DNA from: Lentisphaerae bacterium GWF2_49_21
Lineage (GTDB): Bacteria > Verrucomicrobiota > Lentisphaeria > Victivallales > GWF2-50-93
Assembly (NCBI GenBank): GCA_001804805.1
Contig: MHBH01000017.1
Coordinates: 124,001-188,000 of the forward strand
Reading direction: 5' to 3'
Length of the DNA stretch: 64,000 nt
Part shown: piece after piece, positions 56,742 to 64,000 of the stretch
Numbering within the stretch: position 1 is the stretch's first letter
Layout: the number at the start of each line of letters is the position of its first letter
Notes under the pieces: generated by a model
What the model saw: only the letters and a program-made list of their open reading frames with translations
What the model was told of the DNA's origin: nothing
Databases searched by the model: none
Made by a program: the position numbers and the translations under genes

Positions 56742-57231
56742 AAAGGCATACCAGTGCCTCCAGTGGAGTGCAGAGTGAGTGCGCTCCTCTGTTTTTGAGT
56801 ATGTTGGGCTTTAGCCCGACAAATTGACGGTTTGAAAACCGTCTTACTGAAGCCCCTCCATTTGCCAAACGCCCGCCGATGAAAAGGCAATTGGTGCCAT
56901 GCTGCGGATGTAATTGAAGGAAAGCGAGTAATGCTCATGCCATTGCTGTTTGGAACTTTATGAAGCATTGTAATTTCGGTGAAATCACTCCGATTCCCTG
57001 ATTCATACGATTGCGGAGCAATCTGCCGGAGTGTCTGCCCTGAGCCTGTCGCAGGGCGGTGATGAAGTTTGTTGCAGCGGACGCAATCACCGATTTTGGT
57101 TTCCCGCCGCCGTATGCCATTGCCCCTGCCACAAAGAAAGGCGGTAACTCCGTTGCACTGCGTTACACGCACTCCAGCGGATTCGTGTGCCTTCGCCCAC
57201 GAATCGTAAATTTTGGGAAGGGAAGTTTGTG

Positions 57232-57280
57232 GTAAATATTCACTGGATCCGCCTAGGCGGATCCTTCAGTGAATATTTAC
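57232..57280 (-). terminator. Compound hairpin after hisG
   Basis: The outer stem, GTAAATATTCACTG with CAGTGAATATTTAC, is shared with 30908-30947. The inner stem is GATCCGCC/GGCGGATC with a TA loop. The hisG stop (57282-57280) touches the stem. Confidence 0.75.
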
Positions 57281-58152
57281 TACTCGACGATCTTGTTCAG
57301 TGGATATTCGACGATTCCGGATGCGCCTGCGGCCTTGAGTGCGGGAATGAGATCCCTGACTACATGTTCGTCGACTATGGTGTTCAGCGCGCACCAGCCT
57401 TCCTCGGAAAGGGAGGATACGGTCGGCCTTTCAAGAGCGGGAAGCTTCCCGATTATCTTGTCAAGGTTCTTCTTCTGCACGTTGAGCATGAGTCCGACCT
57501 TGCCCTCGGCGGCAAGGACTGCCTTCAGGAGCATGGCGAGTTTCTCGATCTTCGCCTTCTTCCATTTGTCCTTCATTGTCGCCTTGTTTGCGATGAAACG
57601 TGTCGTGCTTTCGCAGAGCGTGTCGATGATCCTCAGCTTGTTCGCCTTCAGCGATGAACCGGTCTCTGTGATTTCAACGATCGCATCGGCGAGACGCGGG
57701 GGCTTGACTTCCGTGGCGCCCCAGCTGAATTCGACCGAGGCCTTGACCTTGTGTTTCTCTAGATATTTCTTTGTGAGTCCGACAACTTCGGTTGCGATCC
57801 TTTTGCCTTCGAGATCTTTCGGGCCCTTGATGCTTGAGTCTTCAGGGACCGCGAGTACCCAGCGCAGAGGCTTGCGCCCGACTTTTCCATATACGAGTTC
57901 CGCGACTTCGACCACGTCCGAGCCGTTCTCTTCGATCCAGTCCCTGCCGGTAAGGCCGCAGTCTAGGACGCCTTCCTCGACGTAGCGGGACATTTCCTGG
58001 GCCCTGATGAGCATGCACTCGATTTCAGGATCATCTATGGTCGGATAATATGAGCGTGAACTTATCTGGACCTTGTATCCGGCCTTTGCAAACATTTCGG
58101 CGGTAGTCTCCTCGAGACTCCCTTTTGGTATTCCAAGTGAAAGTTTTGGCAT
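57280..58152 (-). CDS. hisG: ATP phosphoribosyltransferase, long form
   Basis: A 290-residue enzyme for the first step of histidine synthesis (ATP plus PRPP). [20 protein letters not shown] starts it; [12 protein letters not shown] and the PRPP-binding loop [20 protein letters not shown] (E-T-G-x-T-L type) are present. The C-terminal ACT-like regulatory domain (about 215-290) marks the long, hisZ-independent form. No other his gene is in the window. Confidence 0.95.
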   Translation of the reverse strand: MPKLSLGIPKGSLEETTAEMFAKAGYKVQISSRSYYPTIDDPEIECMLIRAQEMSRYVEEGVLDCGLTGRDWIEENGSDVVEVAELVYGKVGRKPLRWVLAVPEDSSIKGPKDLEGKRIATEVVGLTKKYLEKHKVKASVEFSWGATEVKPPRLADAIVEITETGSSLKANKLRIIDTLCESTTRFIANKATMKDKWKKAKIEKLAMLLKAVLAAEGKVGLMLNVQKKNLDKIIGKLPALERPTVSSLSEEGWCALNTIVDEHVVRDLIPALKAAGASGIVEYPLNKIVE

Positions 58153-58220
58153 ATATTTTCTCCTGCGTATTTTTAAATTTTGATTGCTTATTTTAGATGG
58201 ACAAGCTGTTTTATCAAGTT

Positions 58221-58243
58221 AAAAATCCTGCTTCAGGATTTTT
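58221..58243 (-). terminator. Rho-independent terminator of the pseudouridine synthase gene
   Basis: AAAAATCCTG and CAGGATTTTT form a perfect 10-bp stem with a three-base loop. On the minus strand the stem ends in five T residues, just after the stop codon. Confidence 0.75.
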
Positions 58244-59115
58244 CAGGTAAGATGCAGTCTGCCGAGGCATCCTCTGAAATCATCTGGCAGCGGGGCCTTG
58301 ATCACGATATGTTTGGCGCTTGAAGGGCTTCTGAACTCGATCGAATAGGAATGCAGCATCTGGCGCGGAATCTCGTCTGCGAAATTCGCAACTCCGAACC
58401 TCATCCCATACTGCCTGTCGCCAAGCACCGGATGGTTTATCATGTCAAGATGCTTCCTTATCTGATGGGTCCTTCCGGTTTCAATCATCGCGATAAGGTG
58501 TGTGGCCTTGTTGTTCCCGTCAAGCCTCCTGAGCTTTGTCACAGCATGCTCATCATCGATCTTGAAGGTTATCGTCTGTTCATCCTTCTCGATGTGTCCG
58601 GCAGCTATCACATGATATGTCTTCTTCACGGATTTCTTCTTGAAAAGCTCGATCATGTCCCTGAATGCAGCCTGGGTCTTCGCCAGCAGCAGGCATCCGC
58701 TGGTGTCACGGTCCAGACGATGGACGGCCTGCAGCTCAGGATTGTTGAGCTTCTGCTGGAGTTTCGATTCCACGCTGTCCTCGTCGTTTGAAAGCATTCC
58801 TGCAGGCTTGTCGGCCACAAGGAATTCGTCGTCCTGGTAAAGTATCCTGATATCGGATGGAACAGGCGTGTCAGCCTTAAAGTTGAGTATTTCGACAATG
58901 TCGTTCTTCTCGAGGGCGTGTTTCGCCATCCAGACCCTGCGGCGGTTGACAAGGACGTTCCGGCTGTCAATTATCTCCTTTGCCTTCCTACGGGACAGAT
59001 TGAGCTGTGCCGCGAGGAAATCGAGGAGGTTTTTGCCGTTGTCCGCGATCCTGACTGTAAATATTTTCTTCATGGATCGTACTGTAGCCGCTTTTTTCGC
59101 AAATTTAAGTGCCAT
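58243..59115 (-). CDS. RluA/RluD-family pseudouridine synthase
   Basis: A 290-residue RNA pseudouridine synthase. An S4 RNA-binding domain (about 18-75) precedes the catalytic domain with HRLDRDTSG (catalytic Asp), ETGRTHQIRKHL and HPVLGDRQYG. It probably modifies 23S rRNA. A start at 59073 (MKKIFTVRIADN) is equally possible since neither ATG has a clear Shine-Dalgarno. Exact TGCGAANTTCGCA at 58378. Confidence 0.9.
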   Translation of the reverse strand: MALKFAKKAATVRSMKKIFTVRIADNGKNLLDFLAAQLNLSRRKAKEIIDSRNVLVNRRRVWMAKHALEKNDIVEILNFKADTPVPSDIRILYQDDEFLVADKPAGMLSNDEDSVESKLQQKLNNPELQAVHRLDRDTSGCLLLAKTQAAFRDMIELFKKKSVKKTYHVIAAGHIEKDEQTITFKIDDEHAVTKLRRLDGNNKATHLIAMIETGRTHQIRKHLDMINHPVLGDRQYGMRFGVANFADEIPRQMLHSYSIEFRSPSSAKHIVIKAPLPDDFRGCLGRLHLT

Positions 59116-59223
59116 GCCTTGACTTTTTCAAGCTTTAAATCTTTATTAACGTTTTACGCTTGGACATAAGGTCCCCTGAATAATCAAACGCTCCGTCCGG
59201 AGCATTAAAAGGATATATACCGT

Positions 59224-60453
59224 ATGAAAATTCTTGTCGTCAACGCCGGGAGTTCCTCCCTCAAATTCACCATCTACAGCATGAAGAACGAGCAGATGCT
59301 CGCCAAGGGACAGGTTGAAAGGATAGGACTCTCCGAACCGAAGCTCCAGTACAAGCGGAACGACGGCATAGGCGTTGAGGCTAAGGCAAATATAAAAAAC
59401 CATACCGACGCCCTCAAGCTCATCTGTGAGAAACTCGTCGACAAGGACGTTGGCGTCCTGAAAAGCCTCAAGGAAGTCGAGGCGATCGGACACCGTGTCG
59501 TCCATGGCGGCGAACAGATCACCAAGCCTGTCATAATCGACACCCATGTGAAGGACATCATAAAGGACTGTTTTGCACTCGCCCCCCTGCATAATCCGCC
59601 GAACTATACCGGAATAGAGGCATGTGAGGAGATTTTTCCGGGAGTTGCGAATATCGCAGTATTCGACACAGCCTTCCATCAGTCCATGCCTCCTGAATCC
59701 TATCTCTACGCAATCCCCTACGAACTTTACACTAAATACGGAATACGCCGGTACGGTTTCCACGGCACCTCCCACAGCTTCGTCGCCCGTGCAACTGCGA
59801 AATTCCTCGATATTCCCTTCAACCAGCTGAAACTCATCACATTCCATCTCGGTAACGGCTGCAGCGTCACCGCCATCAACAAGGGCGTCGTGATCGATAC
59901 TTCAATGGGCATGACTCCACTCGAAGGACTTGTCATGGGAACACGTTGCGGTGACATTGATCCGGCAGTCGTCATCCGTCTCATCGAACTAGGAATGGCG
60001 CCTCAGGCAGTGGACCAGTTGCTCAACAAGAAGAGCGGTCTCCTCGGAGTAGGCGGCATAGGAAGCAGCGATATGCGCGACATTATCAATGCCGCAGAAA
60101 GCGGTGACCAGCAGGCCCTGCGCGCCCTCCGCATGTTCATCATAAGGGCTGTGAAATATGCAGGCGCATATCTTGCGCTCCTCGATGGAGCCGATGCAAT
60201 TGTGTTTACAGGCGGAATCGGCGAGTACAGCTCATATGTCAGAAAGAAGATACTTGACAGGATAGATGGACTGGGATTTGATCTTGACGACGAAAAGAAC
60301 GAGGCCTGCAAGGGCAAGCCCGGCATAATAACGAAGGAAAGCAGCAAGTGCAAGGCCATTGTAATGCCTACCAACGAGGAACTGATGATCGCAAGGGAGA
60401 CTCTTTCCGTGATGTCCCATGATCCGAACCATACGGTGCCGACGGCTAATTGA
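59224..60453 (+). CDS. ackA: Acetate kinase
   Basis: A 409-residue enzyme making ATP and acetate from acetyl phosphate. VVNAGSSSLKFTIYSM at the N-terminus, VVHGGEQITKPV, HLGNGCSVTAINKGV and FTGGIGEYSSYVRKK are signature segments. A small GCTCCG/CGGAGC hairpin precedes its AAGGA Shine-Dalgarno (59190-59203). The pta gene follows 109 bp later, completing the acetyl-CoA to acetate pathway. Confidence 0.97.
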   Translation: MKILVVNAGSSSLKFTIYSMKNEQMLAKGQVERIGLSEPKLQYKRNDGIGVEAKANIKNHTDALKLICEKLVDKDVGVLKSLKEVEAIGHRVVHGGEQITKPVIIDTHVKDIIKDCFALAPLHNPPNYTGIEACEEIFPGVANIAVFDTAFHQSMPPESYLYAIPYELYTKYGIRRYGFHGTSHSFVARATAKFLDIPFNQLKLITFHLGNGCSVTAINKGVVIDTSMGMTPLEGLVMGTRCGDIDPAVVIRLIELGMAPQAVDQLLNKKSGLLGVGGIGSSDMRDIINAAESGDQQALRALRMFIIRAVKYAGAYLALLDGADAIVFTGGIGEYSSYVRKKILDRIDGLGFDLDDEKNEACKGKPGIITKESSKCKAIVMPTNEELMIARETLSVMSHDPNHTVPTAN

Positions 60454-60481
60454 TGAATCGGAGACGCGGCGAATCGGAGTA

Positions 60482-60509
60482 TCCTCCTTCGTCAAGGCTA
60501 CGGCGGACA
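60482..60509 (+). repeat. Dispersed TCCTCC/GGCGGA hairpin, copy d
   Basis: TCCTCCTTCGTCAAGGCTAC followed by GGCGGACA. One mismatch in the stem. Lies between ackA and pta. Confidence 0.6.
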
Positions 60510-60521
60510 AGTCGGTGAGTT

Positions 60522-60557
60522 GTCCTTGATGTCCTTTAAGTCTTTTGTGTCCTTTAT
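60522..60557 (+). repeat. Four 9-bp tandem repeats before pta
   Basis: GTCCTTGAT, GTCCTTTAA, GTCTTTTGT and GTCCTTTAT are contiguous and end 5 nt before the pta start codon. No Shine-Dalgarno is visible. Confidence 0.7.
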
Positions 60558-60562
60558 AAACT

Positions 60563-61567
60563 ATGAGCTTTCTCCAACAAATAATTAATCAAGCCCGCAG
60601 AACTCCCGGCAGGAGGATTATCTTCCCCGAAGGCAATGATCCGAGGATAGTCCTCGCCGCTGAAAAGATTGCCGAAGAGAAAATAGCCATCCCGATCCTC
60701 CTCGGAACAGAATCAGAGATAAACGACGCCAGCAAGGACGGCATCCCCGACAAGAAGTTCCATTCCTTCGACCACCTGAAATCCGAGATGCTCGACAGGT
60801 TCGCCGCCGAATTCTGCGAAATTCGCAAAAGAAAAAGCATGACACACGACAAGGCGCTTGAGATCGTCAGGAACAGGCTCTTCTACGGAGCCATGATGGT
60901 CAGGCGCGGACTTGCCGATGGAATGGTCGCCGGAAGCATCGCAACTACTTCCGAAACGCTGAGAGCGGCGCTGACAGTAATTGGCATGAAGGAAGGAAAG
61001 AAAACACTGAGCGGAGCTTTCTTCATGGATTTGAATACACCGACACAGGCCGGCGACAAAGTCCTGCTCTTTGCGGACTGCGCAGTAAATCCTAATCCTG
61101 ACCCGGAACAACTTGCGGAAATCGCAGTTTCCTCAGCGGAACATTTCAAACATATCGTTGGAACTAAACCTCGGATAGCCTTTCTTTCATTCTCCACCCA
61201 CGGCAGTGCGGGCGACGATTCTACTTTGAAAATCACCCAGGCTGTAGATATTGCAAAAGAGAAACTGAAATCCTCCGGCATTGAAGCTGAAGTTGACGGT
61301 GAGCTCCAGGCGGATTCATCGCTTGTCCCTGAAGTTGCAAAAAGGAAATGCAGAGGGGACGCTGTGTTAAATGGAAATGCGAACGTCCTGATTTTCCCCG
61401 ACCTAAATTCCGGCAACATCGGCTATAAGCTTGTCGAACGTCTTGCCGGCGCTTCCGCCTACGGCCCAATCCTCCAGGGCCTCGCAAAACCAGTGAACGA
61501 TCTTTCTAGAGGGTGCTCAGTGGATGATATTGTGGGAGTGGCGGCGATCACTGTCTGCCAAGGATAA
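60563..61567 (+). CDS. pta: Phosphate acetyltransferase
   Basis: A 334-residue short-form enzyme converting acetyl-CoA and phosphate to acetyl phosphate. RRIIFPEGNDPRIVLAAEKI, ADGMVAGSIATTSETLRAAL and GPILQGLAKPVNDLSRGCSV are conserved. Together with ackA it gives fermentative ATP. An exact TGCGAANTTCGCA at 60815 is read as C-E-I-R. Confidence 0.96.
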   Translation: MSFLQQIINQARRTPGRRIIFPEGNDPRIVLAAEKIAEEKIAIPILLGTESEINDASKDGIPDKKFHSFDHLKSEMLDRFAAEFCEIRKRKSMTHDKALEIVRNRLFYGAMMVRRGLADGMVAGSIATTSETLRAALTVIGMKEGKKTLSGAFFMDLNTPTQAGDKVLLFADCAVNPNPDPEQLAEIAVSSAEHFKHIVGTKPRIAFLSFSTHGSAGDDSTLKITQAVDIAKEKLKSSGIEAEVDGELQADSSLVPEVAKRKCRGDAVLNGNANVLIFPDLNSGNIGYKLVERLAGASAYGPILQGLAKPVNDLSRGCSVDDIVGVAAITVCQG

Positions 61568-61604
61568 AGATATCTTGCCACAGACTTTCACGGACTAAGA
61601 TAGA

Positions 61605-62054
61605 CTATGATATTTTATAAATAGATATCATTATTGTTCCACAGAGAAGTAATAGGGATAGCAAGATAACACCAAGGCAGCCGCTTTTTTCCTTAGGTTT
61701 CAATTTAAGTTCAAGGACTGGTTTCTGTTGTTTTACTGTCTTCTTGGTTAAATCCAATTTTTTCCACTCGGTTGATGACAACCAGTCATTGGAAGAGCGG
61801 AAATATGAAGTGAATATTTCCAAGGCCTTTTCAAGTGAAACTGGTTCCCTTGTCACATAATGATTTTCTAGGGAATCATTCTGGTATTCAATCTCGAAGT
61901 TTGATTCGTTTGGCTTAATAGTTTGAATATAAGTGGTCTCGTTCTTTGAAAGAATAATAAAAGAATCACTGCCTGTGCCAAGCAGTTTAATCACTTCGGT
62001 AATTTTAATTTCTGTCGGATTGTCAAATTTCTTGCCGCTGACTTCAAGAATCAT
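61605..62054 (-). CDS. Hypothetical protein with C-terminal membrane helix
   Basis: A 149-residue protein, AT-rich. A soluble beta-alpha N-terminus (MILEVSGKKFDNPTEIKI) is followed by a basic linker (KKTVKQQKPVLELKLKPKEK) and a C-terminal helix (GCLGVILLSLLLLCGTIMIS). The layout resembles small immunity or tail-anchored proteins; the family is not recognised. Confidence 0.6.
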   Translation of the reverse strand: MILEVSGKKFDNPTEIKITEVIKLLGTGSDSFIILSKNETTYIQTIKPNESNFEIEYQNDSLENHYVTREPVSLEKALEIFTSYFRSSNDWLSSTEWKKLDLTKKTVKQQKPVLELKLKPKEKSGCLGVILLSLLLLCGTIMISIYKIS

Positions 62055-62080
62055 TGTTGCTTCCTTGTTCGAGGTCTTTG

Positions 62081-62132
62081 ATACATTCTTTTATATACAT
62101 TCTTTTATCCTGTAAATCCTGTTATCCTGTCC
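62081..62132 (+). repeat. Two short tandem arrays beside the glnS stop
   Basis: ATACATTCTTTTAT is repeated exactly twice (62081-62094 and 62095-62108). Three ATCCTGT units (ATCCTGTAA, ATCCTGTT, ATCCTGTCC) then fill 62107-62132, ending 3 nt before the glnS stop. Confidence 0.75.
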
Positions 62133-62135
62133 AAT

Positions 62136-63836
62136 TTATTTCTTCTTCTGCGTCTGGCCTTTTTCTGCCTTTGCCCAGGAATCCTTCAGCGGGACAATGC
62201 GGTTGAAGACCGGAGCGCCCGGCTTGGAGTCGATGTCTGCGCAGAAGTATCCCTGTCTCTCGAACTGGCACATCTGTCCGGCTGCGAACTTCGCAAGTTC
62301 CGGTTCGAGCTTGCAGCCCTTCAGGACTTCAAGGGAGTTAGGATTAAGAAATGACTTGAAGTCACCTTCTTCGGATGAAGCATCAGCGACGGAAAGAAGT
62401 CTGTCATAAAGACGGATCTCCGCTGATACGGCGTGTCCCGCCGAAACCCAGTGGATCGTCCCTTTTACTTTTCTGCCGTCTGGAGTGTTGCCGCCCCTTG
62501 TGGCAGGATCGTAGTTGCAGTGTATCTCAGTGACTTCTCCAGTCACGGGATCCTTGGTGAAGCTTGTGCATGTGACAAGATATCCGTATCTGAGACGGAC
62601 TTCCTTGCCGGGAGCCATGCGGAAATAATCCTTCAGAGGAACTTCCCTGAAATCGTCCTTTTCAATATAAAGGATCTTCGAGAAAGGAATCTTCCTTGTT
62701 CCGGCCGCAGGATCTTCAGGATTGTTCACGGCATCCATCATCTCGGTCTGCCCTTCAGGATAATTGTCGATCACGAGTTTCAAGGGCCTGAGGACACCAA
62801 GCCTTCTTGGTGCGCTCTTGTTCAGGTCATCCCTGACGCAGTGCTCGAGGAGCGCCATGTCGGTGAGGCTGTTGAACTTTGTCACGCCGATGGTCTCGCA
62901 GAAGTTCCTGATGGCTTCAGGCGTGTATCCTCTCCTTCTCATTCCGGCGATCGTCGGCATGCGGGGATCGTCCCAGCCGCTGACAAGCTTCTCCTGAACG
63001 AGCTGGAGGAGCTTGCGTTTGCTCATTACTGTATATGCGAGGTTGAGCCTCGCGAATTCGATCTGCTGGGGATGGCAGGGCACGGAAATCTGGTCGAGGA
63101 TCCAGTCGTAGAGAGGACGGTGTATCTCGAATTCAAGAGTGCAGATTGAATGGGTGATTCCCTCGATCGCGTCGGAAATGCAGTGCGCGAAATCGTACAT
63201 CGGATAGATGCACCATTTGTCGCCGGTACGGTGATGCGTTGAACGCAAGATGCGGTATATGACCGGATCGCGCATGTGGATGTTCGGTGAGTTCATGTCG
63301 ATCTTTGCGCGGAGGATCCGTGACCCGTCGGGGAATTCGCCGGCGCGCATTTTCTTGAAAAGGTCGAGGTTTTCCTCGGGTGAACGGTTCCTGAAAGGGC
63401 TTTCCTTGCCGGGTTCTGTTAGTTTGCCGCGGAACTCCTTTATCTCTTCGGCGTTGAGATCGCAGACATATGCCTTGCCTTTCTGGATAAGTTCGACCGC
63501 ATAGCCGTAGAGCTTTTCGAAATAGTCGGAGGCGTAGTATTCGCGTTCATCCCAGGAGAATCCGAGCCATTTCACATCTTCCCTTATCGAATCAACGTAT
63601 TCCACATCCTCTTTGCTGGGATTGGTGTCGTCGAAACGCAGGTTGCAGATGCCTTTGTATTTGAGCGCAGTTCCGAAATTGAGGCAGATGGATTTTGCAT
63701 GGCCGATGTGGAGGTAGCCGTTCGGTTCCGGCGGGAATCTCGTATTGATCCTGCCACCGTTCTTGCCGTTCTTCAGATCCTCGTCGATTATCTCATGTAT
63801 GAAGTTCGAAGGAGGATTTGTATTTGCAGATGTCAT
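62136..63836 (-). CDS. glnS: Glutaminyl-tRNA synthetase
   Basis: A 566-residue class Ib synthetase charging tRNA-Gln. The HIGH motif is in [20 protein letters not shown], the KMSKS motif is VMSKR. The C-terminal anticodon-binding beta barrels are present. The ATG at 63836 with AGGAAACA upstream is chosen; the frame is open 19 codons further. An exact TGCGAANTTCGCA at 62283. Confidence 0.96.
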   Translation of the reverse strand: MTSANTNPPSNFIHEIIDEDLKNGKNGGRINTRFPPEPNGYLHIGHAKSICLNFGTALKYKGICNLRFDDTNPSKEDVEYVDSIREDVKWLGFSWDEREYYASDYFEKLYGYAVELIQKGKAYVCDLNAEEIKEFRGKLTEPGKESPFRNRSPEENLDLFKKMRAGEFPDGSRILRAKIDMNSPNIHMRDPVIYRILRSTHHRTGDKWCIYPMYDFAHCISDAIEGITHSICTLEFEIHRPLYDWILDQISVPCHPQQIEFARLNLAYTVMSKRKLLQLVQEKLVSGWDDPRMPTIAGMRRRGYTPEAIRNFCETIGVTKFNSLTDMALLEHCVRDDLNKSAPRRLGVLRPLKLVIDNYPEGQTEMMDAVNNPEDPAAGTRKIPFSKILYIEKDDFREVPLKDYFRMAPGKEVRLRYGYLVTCTSFTKDPVTGEVTEIHCNYDPATRGGNTPDGRKVKGTIHWVSAGHAVSAEIRLYDRLLSVADASSEEGDFKSFLNPNSLEVLKGCKLEPELAKFAAGQMCQFERQGYFCADIDSKPGAPVFNRIVPLKDSWAKAEKGQTQKKK

Positions 63837-63921
63837 TTTGTGTTTCCTGATAATTATTGATTTGCTATAAACTGTCCTTTGAGCGGTATGCAAAAAATAA
63901 AACTATTTTTACACTTGTGTA

Positions 63922-64000
63922 GGAGTTCACAGCTTCAGCTGTGTGCATTTCGTTTGTAGTAGGCGAATTTATACGCCGTTATTAATTCTAAAAACGCGCA
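63922..64000 (+). repeat. GGAG-foot REP followed by GTAG-foot REP, cut by window end
   Basis: GGAGTTCACAGCTTCAGCTG at 63922-63941 matches the left half of the 49437 REPIN. GTAGTAGGCG at 63956 begins a second element with a GGCG/CGCC hairpin that runs to the edge. Confidence 0.65.

Larger units (their letters stand above)
56562..57279. repeat. 718-bp gene-free region with hairpins and common repeats
   Basis: Holds a perfect 11-bp hairpin at 56609-56633, a 55-bp GTAG/CTAC palindrome at 56687-56741, a REPIN-like pair of hairpins at 56799-56848 (GTTGGGC/GCCCGAC and GACGGTT/AACCGTC), and a GCCCTGAGCCTGTCGCAGGG repeat at 57037-57058. A 144-codon minus-strand frame at 56738-57172 is judged not real. 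Confidence 0.65.

Noticed and set aside
56738-57172. 144-codon minus-strand frame
   Set aside because: It runs through hairpins and common intergenic repeats; the translation lacks hydrophobic core patterns and resembles spurious repeat-derived products.

Overview
The window looks like chromosomal DNA of a free-living member of the PVC superphylum, most likely a Lentisphaerae (Victivallales-like) bacterium. This is inferred from protein style, not from a marker gene. The evidence is a pseudopilin with a [19 protein letters not shown]-type N-terminus and a degenerate C-terminal H-X-DG motif, a GntR/LacI hybrid regulator beside it, secreted glycoside hydrolases, and a carbohydrate-binding/FAD oxidoreductase fusion under an IclR regulator. 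No rRNA, tRNA, CRISPR array, prophage or insertion sequence was recognised.

Layout. 1-6.6 kb: a partial metallo-beta-lactamase-fold gene, then GntR regulator, pseudopilin, GH9 glycosidase and an exported MsrB-MsrA. 6.6-8.8 kb: an orphan OppB-type permease and a repeat-rich gap. 8.8-17.8 kb: a minus-strand operon of Ser/Thr kinase, type-2-like ileS, a zinc-ribbon/polyglutamine membrane protein, trpS and a MoxR ATPase. 17.9-23 kb: an MFS transporter, lipoproteins and a ParE-type toxin-antitoxin pair. 23-26 kb: IclR regulator, small protein and FAD oxidoreductase. 26-38.8 kb: pheS, DUF1638, leuB-like, glycosyltransferase, a degenerate protease, membrane proteins, GT39, rlmN, folE, dtd and rhaA. 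38.8-43 kb: a five-gene ABC-2 exporter operon, divergent from rpsO-pnp. 46-64 kb: SIMPL, DUF815 ATPase, CHAD protein, a large glycosidase, a B12/radical SAM protein, a DUF4258/YgiT pair, hisG, a pseudouridine synthase, ackA-pta and glnS.

Genes that work together: the IclR cluster and rhaA suggest use of plant or algal sugars (rhamnose, beta-glucans), with ackA-pta making ATP from acetyl-CoA. The two glycosidases would release the sugars outside the cytoplasm. Four aminoacyl-tRNA synthetases plus dtd, rlmN and rpsO-pnp make the rest largely housekeeping.

The most striking signals are not genes. A 13-bp palindrome, TGCGAANTTCGCA, occurs 11 times exactly, always inside coding sequence and in all three reading frames. 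The intergenic regions are full of REP/REPIN-like hairpins with GGAG or GTAG feet. Many stop codons are embedded in AT-based hairpins. The PNPase carries a recent tandem duplication of its S1 domain.
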